NCBI GenBank assembly: GCA_965203525.1 | Contig: OZ241898.1 | Coordinates: 3,658,001-3,722,000 of the forward strand | Source: WTFV01 sp965203525 | GTDB lineage: Bacteria > Acidobacteriota > Vicinamibacteria > Vicinamibacterales > UBA8438 | Direction: 5' to 3' | DNA: 64,000 bases | In this document: piece after piece, positions 27,861 through 37,249 of the stretch | How positions within the stretch are numbered: position 1 is the stretch's first letter | Layout of the letters: every line of letters starts with the position of its first letter | Position numbers and translations under genes: made by a program | Notes under the pieces: generated by a model | What the model saw: only the letters and a program-made list of their open reading frames with translations | Told to the model about the DNA's origin: nothing | Database searches by the model: none

Positions 27861-29251
27861 CACGCGTCCCGCCTCTCGAGGAGCTCGACGATGCGCGGCG
27901 CCAGCCGTCCGATCGACCCCGCTCCGAGGACGACGACCAGGTCGCCCGCCGCGGCCATGGCGGCGACGCGCGACGCGGCGTCCTCGAGGCTGGCCGCGAT
28001 CGTGATCGGAATCTCCGCACGGCGTCGCACGGCCCGCGCCACGGCGGCCGCGTCGACCCCCTCGACGCGGGGCTCGCTCGCCGCGTACACCTCGGTGAGC
28101 AGCAGCGCGTCCGCCAGCCCCAGCACCTGGCCGAAGCGGTCGAGCAGGCGCGCCGTGCGCGAATACCGGTGCGGCTGGAACACCACGACGAGACGGGCCG
28201 GGGCGCCGAGGCGGGCCGTCTCCAGCACCGCCCGGATCTCGGTCGGGTGGTGCGCGTAGTCGTCCACGACCTCGATCCCCCCGCGGACGCGGCGCCGGGC
28301 GTACCGGCGCTCCACGCCGGAGAACCCTTCCAGGGCGCCCGCGGCTGTCCCGGGATCGATGCCCAGCCACGCCGCCACCCCGACCGCCGCCAGCGCGTTG
28401 AGCAGGTTGTGGCGGCCCGGCGCCGCCAGCCGCAGCCCCGTCTCCGCGCGCCGGCCGCGGACGTCGATCGTCACCCGCGCCGTCGACCCGCCCGCCCCCG
28501 GCTCCACGCGATCCGCGCGCACGGCCGCGGACGGGGCGTCGATGCCGTACGTCACGACCGGACGCCGGCAGCGCGCCGCGATCCGCGCGACCCGGGCGTC
28601 GTCCGCGCACGCCACCACGCAGCCGCTCTCCGGCACGCCGGCCGCGAACGTCCCGACCGCGCCGGCGAGGTCCTCGAGCCCCGCGTATGCCTCCAGGTGC
28701 TCGTCGTCCACGTTGGTCACGACCGCGATCTCGGGGGCCAGATGCAGGAACGAGCGGTCGCTCTCGTCGGCCTCGACGACCATGAAGGGTCCGCGTCCCC
28801 GGCGCGCGTTGCCGCCGAGGGCGCCGACCATCCCGCCGATGACGGCGGTCGGATCGAATCCGGCGGCTTCGAGGACCAGCGCCACCATGGCCGAGGTGGT
28901 GGTCTTCCCGTGGGACCCGGCCACCGCGACGGCCCGCTTGCGCCTGGTCAGCTCCGCCAGCAGCGCGCCGCGCCCGACGACGGGAATGCGCCGGCGCCGG
29001 GCGGCGGCCAGCTCGGGGTTGTCGGGCGGCACGGCGGACGAGACCACGACGACGTCCGGCGCCCCGACGTTCGCCGCCGCGTGTCCCTCGGAGACCGGAA
29101 TCCCGGCGGCGCGCAGGCGGGCCACGGCCGGCGAGGCGGCCAGATCCGACCCGCTCACCTCGTAGCCGGCGCCCCGCAGAAGCTCCGCGATGCCGCTCAT
29201 TCCGATGCCGCCGATGCCCACCATGTGGATCCGCCTGACTCCTTCGAGCAC
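27860..29251 (-). CDS. murC: UDP-N-acetylmuramate--L-alanine ligase
   Basis: 463 aa cytoplasmic Mur ligase adding L-Ala to UDP-MurNAc. GTG 29251 chosen (then LEGVRRIHMVGIGGIGMSGIA). ATP-binding VAVAGSHGKTTTSAMV (about 108-123), VVEADESDRSF, VTNVDDEHLEAY, and C-terminal VVDDYAHHPTEIRAVLETAR with FQPHRYSRTARLL, all typical for MurC. Starts 11 bp after murG and overlaps ftsQ by one base. Confidence 0.97.
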   Translation of the reverse strand: MLEGVRRIHMVGIGGIGMSGIAELLRGAGYEVSGSDLAASPAVARLRAAGIPVSEGHAAANVGAPDVVVVSSAVPPDNPELAAARRRRIPVVGRGALLAELTRRKRAVAVAGSHGKTTTSAMVALVLEAAGFDPTAVIGGMVGALGGNARRGRGPFMVVEADESDRSFLHLAPEIAVVTNVDDEHLEAYAGLEDLAGAVGTFAAGVPESGCVVACADDARVARIAARCRRPVVTYGIDAPSAAVRADRVEPGAGGSTARVTIDVRGRRAETGLRLAAPGRHNLLNALAAVGVAAWLGIDPGTAAGALEGFSGVERRYARRRVRGGIEVVDDYAHHPTEIRAVLETARLGAPARLVVVFQPHRYSRTARLLDRFGQVLGLADALLLTEVYAASEPRVEGVDAAAVARAVRRRAEIPITIAASLEDAASRVAAMAAAGDLVVVLGAGSIGRLAPRIVELLERRDA

Positions 29252-29262
29252 ACGACTGGTCC

Positions 29263-30405
29263 CTAGCGCCGCCCGCCGGCCGCCGCGGTCCCGACACGTC
29301 CCATGAGCTGCTCCGCCCGCTGCAGTACCTTGTCGGCCGCCGCCGGCTTCGCCATGCGCCCCGCCGCGGCGGACATGGCCGCCCGGCGCCCGCGGTCGCG
29401 TGCGAGCGCCGTCAGCCGCGGCGCGAGCCGCCGTTCGAGATCGGCCTCCTCGATCACCTCCGCGGCGCCCGCGGCGGCGAGCACCGCGGCGTTGCGGCGC
29501 TGGTGATCGTTGGCCGCCGCCGGCAACGGCACGACCAGCGCGGGCAGGCCGGCCGCCGCGACCTCGGCCAGCGTCGTCGCCCCGGCGCGGCAGACCGCCA
29601 CGTCGGCCGCGCGCATCTGCTCGTGCAGCGCCTCGAAGAACGCCTCCACCCGCGCATCCACGCCGGCCTGGCGGTATGCCTCCCGCACCCGGCCGAGGTC
29701 CCGCTCGCCCGTCTGGTGCACGACGCGGACGCCGCCGGGCATCGACGCGAGTTCCCGCGCGGCGGCGGCCAGCGCCGCGTTCAGAGCGTGGGCCCCCTGC
29801 GATCCGCCGAGCACGAGCACCGTCGTCGGCCCCGCCCGCGCCGCGCGGTCGACGCGCGCCGCGTGGAAGAAGCCGTCGCGCACCGGGTTGCCGCTCACGA
29901 ACGCCTTCGCCCCGAAGCAGGCCGTGGTCGCCTCGAACGAGACGGCCGCCGCCTGCACGACCGGCGCGAGCATCCGGTTGGTCATGCCCGGTACCGCGTT
30001 CTGCTCCAGCACCATGGTCGAACGCCCCGCCAGCGCCGCGAGGAGCACCACCGGCCCGGCGCTGTACCCCCCGAGACCGACGACCAGATCCGGACGGGCG
30101 CGGCGCAGCACGCGCGCCGCGTCGAGGAGCGTGAGCGGCGCCAGCGCGACGGTCCTGGCGACGGCGCCGGGCGACTTGCCCACGAGCCCCGCGCTCCGCA
30201 ACGGCTCGAACCGGAAGCCCTCGCGGGCCAGCGCCCGCGCCTCGATGCCCCGCCCCGTCCCGGCGAACACGACGTACGCGTCCGGATGGCGCCGGACGAG
30301 CGCGCGCGCGACGGCGATGCCGGGAAACAGATGGCCGCCGGTGCCGCCGCCCGCGAACACGACCCTCGGCGCTCCCGCCTCCGCATTCCCGTCCGCCCTC
30401 CTCAC
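29263..30405 (-). CDS. murG: UDP-N-acetylglucosamine--N-acetylmuramyl-(pentapeptide) pyrophosphoryl-undecaprenol transferase
   Basis: 380 aa GT28 enzyme that makes lipid II from lipid I at the inner membrane face. N-terminal glycine loop VVFAGGGTGGHLFPGIAVA, second loop VVGLGGYSAGPVVLLA, LEQNAVPGMTNRML, and C-terminal VLGGSQGAHALNAAL and AVCRAGATTLAEVAAAGLPALVVPLP with the UDP-binding Glu. GTG start at 30405. Lies 24 bp after ftsW. Confidence 0.96.
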   Translation of the reverse strand: MRRADGNAEAGAPRVVFAGGGTGGHLFPGIAVARALVRRHPDAYVVFAGTGRGIEARALAREGFRFEPLRSAGLVGKSPGAVARTVALAPLTLLDAARVLRRARPDLVVGLGGYSAGPVVLLAALAGRSTMVLEQNAVPGMTNRMLAPVVQAAAVSFEATTACFGAKAFVSGNPVRDGFFHAARVDRAARAGPTTVLVLGGSQGAHALNAALAAAARELASMPGGVRVVHQTGERDLGRVREAYRQAGVDARVEAFFEALHEQMRAADVAVCRAGATTLAEVAAAGLPALVVPLPAAANDHQRRNAAVLAAAGAAEVIEEADLERRLAPRLTALARDRGRRAAMSAAAGRMAKPAAADKVLQRAEQLMGRVGTAAAGGRR

Positions 30406-30429
30406 GGATCCGCCCCCTCCGGCGCCGCG

Positions 30430-31533
30430 TCAATGCCTGAGCGCCGCATGCTGCGACACGTTCAGGAGGATCCCCATGCCGATCAGACCGATCAGGAGCG
30501 AGGAGCCGCCGGCGCTGACGAACGGCAGCGGAATCCCCGTCGTCGGCATCAGGCCGAGCACCACGCTCATGTTGATGAACGCCTGCATGGCGACCATCGT
30601 CGTCAAGCCGATCGCCAGGAACGCGCCGAACCGGTCCGGCGCATGGCAGGCCACGTGGAGGCCGCGCCACGTGATGACCGCGAAGCAGAGCAGGATCACC
30701 GTCGCGCCGATCAGGCCCGTTTCTTCCGCGAGCACGGCGTAGATGAAGTCGGTATGCGGCTCCGGCAGGAAGTGCAGCTTCTGCAGCCCGCGCATGAGCC
30801 CCCTGCCGAACACTCCGCCGGTGCCGACCGCGATCTGCGACTGGATGACCTGGAACCCGTCGCCGAGCGGATCGGCCCACGGGTCGAGGAACGCCAGCAG
30901 CCGCCGCCGGCGGTACGACGCGCTCGCAAGCACGAAGTACAGGACGGGCGCGAGCGCGAGCGCCGCGCCGATCACGTAGCGGTAGCCGAGCCCGGCGGCG
31001 AAGACCATCGCCGCCACGATCACGATGGCGGCGAGCGCCGTGCTGAAGTCCGGCTGCAACAGGATGAGCCCGGTGAGGCCGGCGGTCATTGCGCCGAGCG
31101 GCAGCAGCGCGTGGAAGACGTCGTTGACCCGCTCCATCCGGCGCTCGAGTTGCGCGGCGGCGAACAGGATCAGGGCGATCTTCGCCAGCTCGGACGGCTG
31201 CACCCCGAACCCCGCGATGCCGAACCAGCGGCGGGTCCCGTTGACCGGCTCGCTGAACAGCACGGCGACGAGAGCCGCCGCGGTGACGCCGATCGCCGTC
31301 CACAGGACGGCCGGCTTGCGGAACTGCCCGTAGTCGATCCGCATGACGCCCCAGAGCAGCCCGAACCCGAGCACCGCCCACGTCACCTGCCGGAACAGGA
31401 AGTGGTGCGCCGGCCGCCCGAAGTTGTCCACGGCGATCTGGGCCGAGGCGCTGTAGACCATGATGACGCTCGCGCTCAGCAGCGCGAGCGTGGCGAAGAA
31501 GAGCAACTTGTCCGGCTTGAGCGTCCGCGCCAT
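30430..31533 (-). CDS. ftsW: Peptidoglycan glycosyltransferase FtsW (SEDS family)
   Basis: About 367 aa polytopic membrane enzyme polymerising septal peptidoglycan with FtsI. ATG 31533 (MARTLKPDK) is preferred over a GTG three codons upstream. Some ten hydrophobic segments; the conserved extracellular loop is GDGFQVIQSQIAVGTGGVFG and the C-terminal signature is TTGIPLPFVSAGGSSLLIGL. It is preceded by a roughly 190-bp gap containing a large inverted repeat, the only sizeable gap in the dcw cluster. Confidence 0.95.
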   Translation of the reverse strand: MARTLKPDKLLFFATLALLSASVIMVYSASAQIAVDNFGRPAHHFLFRQVTWAVLGFGLLWGVMRIDYGQFRKPAVLWTAIGVTAAALVAVLFSEPVNGTRRWFGIAGFGVQPSELAKIALILFAAAQLERRMERVNDVFHALLPLGAMTAGLTGLILLQPDFSTALAAIVIVAAMVFAAGLGYRYVIGAALALAPVLYFVLASASYRRRRLLAFLDPWADPLGDGFQVIQSQIAVGTGGVFGRGLMRGLQKLHFLPEPHTDFIYAVLAEETGLIGATVILLCFAVITWRGLHVACHAPDRFGAFLAIGLTTMVAMQAFINMSVVLGLMPTTGIPLPFVSAGGSSLLIGLIGMGILLNVSQHAALRH

Positions 31534-31612
31534 ACTCACCACCAGCGACGCTCGGATCGCGAGGCCCTAAAGCCGTCGGGCGGCCGATCCGAAACAAGGT
31601 TTGCGCGATCGC

Positions 31613-31738
31613 GTGAGCGGTCAGCAGTCATCAGTCGGACCGGGGCGAAGACACCAGCCTCGCAGGCAAGGGATAGCCTGCGCTCCCAGCGGCCGGCTCT
31701 TCACCGCGCAAGCCGACTGATGACTGCTCACTGCTCAC
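31613..31738. repeat. Imperfect inverted repeat (26-bp arms) between murD and ftsW
   Basis: Arms 31613-31638 (GTGAGCGGTCAGCAGTCATC...) and 31713-31738 (its reverse complement with two mismatches) are separated by 74 bp. A transcript would form a strong hairpin. The right arm overlaps the last codons and stop of murD, so the MurD tail (ESNGREQ) is partly written by the element. Looks like a dispersed palindromic (REP/MITE-like) element; only one copy is seen here. Confidence 0.85.
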
Positions 31739-33134
31739 GTCCGTTGCTCTCCGGGAACCGGGAGGCCGTCCCGAGCGCCGCCACCGCGTCCCTGAACGCC
31801 GCCCCGCGCGCGGCGTAGTCGCGAAACATGTCGAGGCTGGCGCAGGCCGGGGCCAGCAGCACCGCGCCGCCGGGCCGCGACATCCCCGCGGCCAGACGCA
31901 CCGCCTCCTCCATCGTCTCCGCCTCCCGCACCACGGCGTCCGCTGCGAGCGCGCGGCGCACCCGCGGCCGCGCCTCGCCGATGGCGACCACCGACGCGCC
32001 GCGCGACGCGAGCGCCGGAGCGAGGTCCTCGAACCGCCCCCCCTTGAACCGGCCGCCGAGGATCACCGCCAGGCCCGGCCCGAAACACTCGATCGCCGCC
32101 CGCGCCGCAACGACGTTGGTCGCCTTCGAGTCGTTCACGAAGCGGACCCCCGCCACCTCCCCCACCAGTTCCAGGGTGTGCTCGAGACCGGTGAAGGATC
32201 GGACCGCGCGCGTCATCGCGGCGGCGTCGAGGCCCGCCAGCGTGCCGACGGCCGCCGCCGCGGCGATGTCGCTCAGCAGGTGGCGTCCGGGAACCCGCAC
32301 CGCCGACAGCGGCACCAGGCATTCGTCGCCGCCGGCCGAGCGGCGCGCGATGCCGGCGCCGGTGACCTGCACGCCTTCCGCAAGGTCCGTGTCCACCGCG
32401 AAACGGACCGCCCGCGCGCGGCCGGCGCGCGCGATCCGCAGCACGTGGGGGTCGTCGGCGTTGATCACCATCGCGTCGTCCGGCGTCTGGTTCGCGAACA
32501 ACCGGGCCTTCGCGCCGGCGTACTCCTCGAAGCTCGCGTGCCGGTCGAGATGATCCGGCGACAGGTTCAGGCAGACGGCGATCCACGGCCGGAACCTCTC
32601 GGTGAGCTCGAGCTGGAAGCTGCTGACCTCGACGACGTGCACGGCGTCGGGCGTCGAGCTCTCCACCTGGCTGCTGAGCGCGATCCCGATGTTGCCGCCG
32701 ACCACGGCGCGGCGCCCGCCGGCTTCCAGCATGCGTCCGGCCACGACCACCGTCGTCGACTTCCCCTTCGTTCCGGTCACCGCCACCAGGCGGCCGCGCA
32801 GCCAGCGCGCCGCCAGCTCCACTTCGCTGATGACCGGGACGCCGCGCCGGCGCGCGGCGGCGATCGCGGGCGTCCGCGGAGAAACGCCGGGACTCGGCAC
32901 GATCAGGTCGGCGGCCCGCAGGGTGTCGGCCCGATGGCCGCCGAGCTCCAGCGCGATGCCGTCGTCCGCCAGCGACGCCGCGTTCCCGTCCCTGCCGCCG
33001 CCAAATGCAATTTCCGCGCCGGCTTCGCTCAACGTGACCCGGGCGCCGCGGCGGGCCAGCAGCCGGGCGGCGGCCAGACCGCTGCGGCCGGCCCCGACCA
33101 CCACGACACGAGAGTCCGCGACCGAGAAGCTCAT
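31728..33134 (-). CDS. murD: UDP-N-acetylmuramoyl-L-alanine--D-glutamate ligase
   Basis: 468 aa Mur ligase. ATG 33134 gives MSFSVADSRVVVVGAGRSGLAAA. ATP motif LVAVTGTKGKSTTVVVAG (about 110), EVSSFQLELTERFRPWIAV, NLSPDHLDRH, FVNDSKATN and LAVILGGRFKG are all MurD marks. The start overlaps the mraY stop (ATGA). The C-terminal few residues lie in the inverted-repeat arm. Confidence 0.97.
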   Translation of the reverse strand: MSFSVADSRVVVVGAGRSGLAAARLLARRGARVTLSEAGAEIAFGGGRDGNAASLADDGIALELGGHRADTLRAADLIVPSPGVSPRTPAIAAARRRGVPVISEVELAARWLRGRLVAVTGTKGKSTTVVVAGRMLEAGGRRAVVGGNIGIALSSQVESSTPDAVHVVEVSSFQLELTERFRPWIAVCLNLSPDHLDRHASFEEYAGAKARLFANQTPDDAMVINADDPHVLRIARAGRARAVRFAVDTDLAEGVQVTGAGIARRSAGGDECLVPLSAVRVPGRHLLSDIAAAAAVGTLAGLDAAAMTRAVRSFTGLEHTLELVGEVAGVRFVNDSKATNVVAARAAIECFGPGLAVILGGRFKGGRFEDLAPALASRGASVVAIGEARPRVRRALAADAVVREAETMEEAVRLAAGMSRPGGAVLLAPACASLDMFRDYAARGAAFRDAVAALGTASRFPESNGREQ

Positions 33135-34216
33135 CGCAGTTTCAACGTCGTCAGGCTGAACAGGGCGAAGATCACCGCGGCGATGAGAAACCGGAAGATG
33201 ATCTTCGGCTCGCTCCACCCGATCTGCTCGAAGTGGTGATGGAGGGGCGCCATGCGGAACACGCGCCGGCCGGTGAGCTTGAACGAACCGACCTGGACGA
33301 TCACCGACAGCGCCTCGATCAGGAACACCGCGCCCACGATCGGCAGCAGCAGCTCCTGCTTGATGAGCAGCGCGACCGTCCCCAGCGCGCCGCCGAGGGC
33401 CAGCGCGCCGACGTCGCCCATGAACACGTCGGCCGGGTACGAGTTGTACCAGAGGAACCCGAGGCCCGCGCCGACGAGGGAGCCGCAGAAGATCGTCAGC
33501 TCGCCCGCCGGCGGAAAGCGCACCAGCAGCAGGAACTCGGCGATGGCGGCGTGCCCGCTCACGTAGGTCAGGGCGGTGAACGCGCCGGCCGCCACCGTGA
33601 AGATGCTGATGGCGAGACCGTCGAGACCGTCCGTCAGGTTGACGGCGTTCGACGCGGACACCAGGACGAGCACCGCGAACGGGACGTACAGCCACCCGAT
33701 GTCCGGCGTGAACTGCTTGAAGAACGGGAAGATGATCTCGCTGCTGTAGAGATCGCTGTGCGTCAACTGCAGGAGCGACAGGCCGACCGCGGTCGCCACC
33801 GCGCTCTGGGCGATCAGCTTCCCGCGCGCCGACAGGCCGCGGTGCGAGCGGCGCGCGATCTTCAACCAGTCGTCGGCGAAACCGATGGCGCCGAAGGCGG
33901 CCGTCGACAGCAGGGCGATCTGCACGTAGACGTTGGTCAGGTCGGCCCAGAGCAGGGTCGGGACGAACGCCGCCGCGAGCAGCAGCAGCCCTCCCATCGT
34001 CGGCGTGCCCGCCTTGTCCTTGTGGGTCGGCGGTCCGTCGTGCCGGATGATCTGGCCGATCTGCAGCGCGCGCAGCAGGCGGATGGCGGCCGGGCCGAAG
34101 ACGATCGCGACCGTGAAGGCGGTCAGGCTCGCGGCCGCCGTCCGGAAGGTGATGTACTGGAGGACGTTCAGCAGGCCGAAGTCGGTGTGCAGCGGATACA
34201 GCAGGTGATACAGCAT
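33131..34216 (-). CDS. mraY: Phospho-N-acetylmuramoyl-pentapeptide-transferase
   Basis: 361 aa integral membrane enzyme making lipid I. ATG 34216 gives the canonical MLYHLLYPL start and overlaps the murF stop (TGATG); a GTG three codons earlier is less likely. About ten helices; catalytic regions include GTPTMGGLLLL, FADDWLK, NAVNLTDGLDGLA, and the histidine loop MAPLHHHFEQIGWSE. Active-site Asp residues of FADD and DGLDG are intact. Confidence 0.97.
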   Translation of the reverse strand: MLYHLLYPLHTDFGLLNVLQYITFRTAAASLTAFTVAIVFGPAAIRLLRALQIGQIIRHDGPPTHKDKAGTPTMGGLLLLAAAFVPTLLWADLTNVYVQIALLSTAAFGAIGFADDWLKIARRSHRGLSARGKLIAQSAVATAVGLSLLQLTHSDLYSSEIIFPFFKQFTPDIGWLYVPFAVLVLVSASNAVNLTDGLDGLAISIFTVAAGAFTALTYVSGHAAIAEFLLLVRFPPAGELTIFCGSLVGAGLGFLWYNSYPADVFMGDVGALALGGALGTVALLIKQELLLPIVGAVFLIEALSVIVQVGSFKLTGRRVFRMAPLHHHFEQIGWSEPKIIFRFLIAAVIFALFSLTTLKLR

Positions 34217-35667
34217 CACGCCCACTCCGCCTGCAGCCGGTCGGCCACGCGATCGGCGCGGACGCCGCGCGACCCCTTGACCAGGACCAGGTCGCCCGCC
34301 CGCACCAGTTCCGCGGTCCGATCCGCCGCTTCCTCGCTGTCGCCGCAGGTGACGACGCGGCCGGCGTCGAGTCCGGCCGCGCGGGCGCCGGCCGCCAGCT
34401 CCGCCGCCGGCGGGCCGCCGATCGCGACGAGCAGGTCGAATCCCGCCTCGGCCGCCAGCCGCCCGCAGGCGCGGTGGAGAACCGGCGCGCGGCGGCCCAG
34501 CTCCAGCATTTCGCCCAGCACCGCGATGCGCCGCCGGTGTCCCCGGTCGCGTCCCACGGAGCGGAGCGCCCGCTCGAGCGCCGCCGGGTTCGAGTTGTAG
34601 GAGTCGTCGACGACGGTCACCCCTTCCGACAGGCGGCGCACCTCCCCGCGGCGCGGCGGCGGCGCGAAGGCCGCCGCTTCGCGCACCATCGCCTCCAGCG
34701 GAACCTGGAACCGCAGGGCGACCGCGATCGCCGCGAGCGCGTTGGCCACCTGGCCCGCGCCGATCAGCCGCAGGCGCAGGTCGGCGCGGCCGGCCGGCGT
34801 CTCGACCGCCGCCCGCATGCCGTCGATCCCGCGGTCTTCGACGCGCGCGGCCCGCACGTCGGCATCCGCGCCGACCCCGAACGTGGTCACGCCGCCCGGG
34901 AAGCCCCCGATCCGGGCCATGGCCAGCGGATCGCCGGCGTTCACGACGAGATGGTCGCCGGCGCCCGCGCCGTCCAGAATCTCCGCCTTGGCGTCGGCGA
35001 TCCCCTCCAGCGAAGGGAAGGACGCGGCATGGACTTCGGCCACGTTGGTCCAGACCCGGACGTCCGGCTCGGCGATGCCGACCAGCGCGCGGATCTCGCC
35101 GGCGTGGTTCATGCCGAGCTCCACCACCGCGACCTCCGGCCGGCGCCGCAGCTCGAGCAGCGACAGCGGCAGGCCGACGTGGTTGTTGAGGTTGCCTTCG
35201 TTGCGGAACACGTCGTGCCGCGCGCCGAGGAAGGACGCGGCCAGCTCCTTGGTGGTCGTCTTCCCGACGCTGCCGGTGATCGCCACGACCCGCGCGCCGG
35301 AACGGCGCCGAACGTCGCGCGCGATCGACTGCAGGGCGCGGATGGTGTCTCCGACGACGATGACGACCGGGACGGGACCGCCCGCCCCGGTTGCCGGCGC
35401 CGCCGCTCCGTCACTGACGATCACGCCCGCCGCTCCTTTGCGTATTGCCTCGGCGATGAAATCGTGACCGTCAAACCGATTGCCCCGAATCGCCAGAAAC
35501 ACGTCCCCGGGCCGGACGCGGCGGCTGTCGATGCGGATCCTTCCCAGCCCGGCCTCGGGCCGGCCGGCGGCCAGACGCCCCCCGGCCGCGCGGGCCAGCT
35601 CGCCGGCCCGCACCCCCGCCGCTCCGCAATCCGCCGCGCGCCCGCCGTCCCCGCCCGCTTGCGCCAT
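34216..35667 (-). CDS. murF: UDP-N-acetylmuramoyl-tripeptide--D-alanyl-D-alanine ligase
   Basis: 483 aa. Substrate-binding N-domain (IRIDSRRVRPGDVFLAIRG, FDGHDFI), ATP loop VVAITGSVGKTTTKELAA (about 127), VVELGMNHAGEIRAL, GNLNNHVGLPLSLL, then C-domain DDSYNSNPAALERALRSV and VLVKGSRGVRADRV. Adds D-Ala-D-Ala to the tripeptide. Separated from murE by 46 bp. Confidence 0.96.
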   Translation of the reverse strand: MAQAGGDGGRAADCGAAGVRAGELARAAGGRLAAGRPEAGLGRIRIDSRRVRPGDVFLAIRGNRFDGHDFIAEAIRKGAAGVIVSDGAAAPATGAGGPVPVVIVVGDTIRALQSIARDVRRRSGARVVAITGSVGKTTTKELAASFLGARHDVFRNEGNLNNHVGLPLSLLELRRRPEVAVVELGMNHAGEIRALVGIAEPDVRVWTNVAEVHAASFPSLEGIADAKAEILDGAGAGDHLVVNAGDPLAMARIGGFPGGVTTFGVGADADVRAARVEDRGIDGMRAAVETPAGRADLRLRLIGAGQVANALAAIAVALRFQVPLEAMVREAAAFAPPPRRGEVRRLSEGVTVVDDSYNSNPAALERALRSVGRDRGHRRRIAVLGEMLELGRRAPVLHRACGRLAAEAGFDLLVAIGGPPAAELAAGARAAGLDAGRVVTCGDSEEAADRTAELVRAGDLVLVKGSRGVRADRVADRLQAEWA

Positions 35668-35713
35668 CGTCTCGTCTGCTCACCGCCCGCGATGCGCGAT
35701 CCGCCGCTCGGGG

Positions 35714-37249
35714 TCATCCCGCCCGGCCGCGCCGGGCGTCGAGCGCCGCGCGCGCCACGACGGCGTCGTCGAACGGCGCCGCCCGCGATCCGATCACCTG
35801 ATACCGCTCGTGGCCCTTCCCCGCGATGACCACCACGTCCCCGGCCCGCGCGTCGTCGATCGCGCGCCGGATCGCCGCGGCCCGGTCCGCGACGACGAGA
35901 TGCGGCGTGTCCGAACGGTTGATGCCGCGCTCGATGTCCCGGATGATCGCGTGCGGATCCTCGGAGCGCGGGTTGTCGGACGTCAGGACCACCGCGTCGC
36001 TCAGCCGGGTCGCGACCACTCCCATGAGGGGCCGCTTGACGGCGTCCCGGTCGCCGCCGCAGCCGAAGACGGTGACCACCCGTCCCGCGGCGCGCAGTCG
36101 AACGGCGTCGAGCAGCCCCCGCAGCGCATCGTCGGTATGCGCGGAGTCCACGACGACGGTCACGTCGTCGGCGTCCGACGAGACGGTCTGCATCCGCCCC
36201 GGCACCACGGCCAGCGCGCGCACCCCGGCCTCGATGCCGGAAAACGGCAGATCGAGGGCCACGGCGGCCGCCGCGGCGGCCAGCAGGTTGTACGCGGCGA
36301 CGCGGCCGAGCAGCGGCGAATCGAGCCGCAGCGGACCACGGGGCGTGCGCGCCTCGATCCGCGTTCCGTCCGCCCGCAGCTCCAGCCGGGTCGGCATGCA
36401 GTCGGCCGCCTGCTCCAGGGCGTAGGTCACCGGCCGGTCCGCCCGCGCGGCCAGCCCGGCCCCGCGCGGATCGTCGACGTTGACGACGGCCGGGGCGCCG
36501 GCCGGCAGCAGCTCGAAGAGCCGGCGCTTGGCCGCGAAGTAGCGTTCCATGTCGCCGTGGAAGTCGAGGTGGTCGCGCGTCAGGTTGGTGAAGACGGCGG
36601 CGGCGAAACGGACGTGATCCACGCGCCGCAGCGCCGTCGCGTGCGAGGAGACCTCCATGGCGCAGGCCCGCGCGCCGCCGTCGCGCATCGCGGCGAGCAG
36701 CGCCTGCACCCGCGGCGCCTCCGGCGTCGTGTGCGCGGCCGGGCACTCGGCGCCGCCGCGGCCGATCCGGTTCGAGATCGAGCTCATGCGCCCGGCCGCC
36801 AGCCCGGCGTGCTCGAAGATCGATTCGAGAAGCCAGGTCGTCGTCGTCTTGCCGTTGGTGCCGGTGACGCCGGCCACGAGCAGCTCGCGGCTCGGGTTGC
36901 CGTGGAAGGCCGCGGCCAGCGCGGCCAGCGCGGCGCGGGCGTCCGGCACCCGCACCCAGGGGCCCGGCGCCGCGGCCGGCGGATCGACCTCCGCGACGAC
37001 GAGCGCGGCGCCGCGCGCGCAGGCCTCGCCGGCGAAGCGCGCGCCGTCGAAGCGCCGGCCCGGCACGGCGACGAACACGCCGCCCGCGGCGACGTCACGC
37101 GAATCGAAGTGGACGCCGGTCACCGGCGCCTCCAGCGCGCGCGCATCCAGCGGCGCCGCGCCGGCGACGCCGGCGCCGGCCAGCAACGCGCCCAGCGCGG
37201 TCCCGGCGCGCCCGTCCCGGCAGTCGCCGCCCTCGTCGAACGTCTTCAT
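35714..37249 (-). CDS. murE: UDP-N-acetylmuramoyl-L-alanyl-D-glutamate--2,6-diaminopimelate ligase
   Basis: 511 aa. ATG 37249 overlaps the ftsI stop (ATGA). ATP loop VAGVTGTNGKTTTTWLLE (about 133), MEVSSHATALRRVDHV, NLTRDHLDFHGDMERYF, VVVDSAHTDDALRGLL. The DNPRSEDP motif at about residue 415 is the meso-diaminopimelate-recognising form, so the peptidoglycan should carry mDAP. VIAGKGHERYQVIG closes the domain. Confidence 0.96.
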   Translation of the reverse strand: MKTFDEGGDCRDGRAGTALGALLAGAGVAGAAPLDARALEAPVTGVHFDSRDVAAGGVFVAVPGRRFDGARFAGEACARGAALVVAEVDPPAAAPGPWVRVPDARAALAALAAAFHGNPSRELLVAGVTGTNGKTTTTWLLESIFEHAGLAAGRMSSISNRIGRGGAECPAAHTTPEAPRVQALLAAMRDGGARACAMEVSSHATALRRVDHVRFAAAVFTNLTRDHLDFHGDMERYFAAKRRLFELLPAGAPAVVNVDDPRGAGLAARADRPVTYALEQAADCMPTRLELRADGTRIEARTPRGPLRLDSPLLGRVAAYNLLAAAAAAVALDLPFSGIEAGVRALAVVPGRMQTVSSDADDVTVVVDSAHTDDALRGLLDAVRLRAAGRVVTVFGCGGDRDAVKRPLMGVVATRLSDAVVLTSDNPRSEDPHAIIRDIERGINRSDTPHLVVADRAAAIRRAIDDARAGDVVVIAGKGHERYQVIGSRAAPFDDAVVARAALDARRGRAG

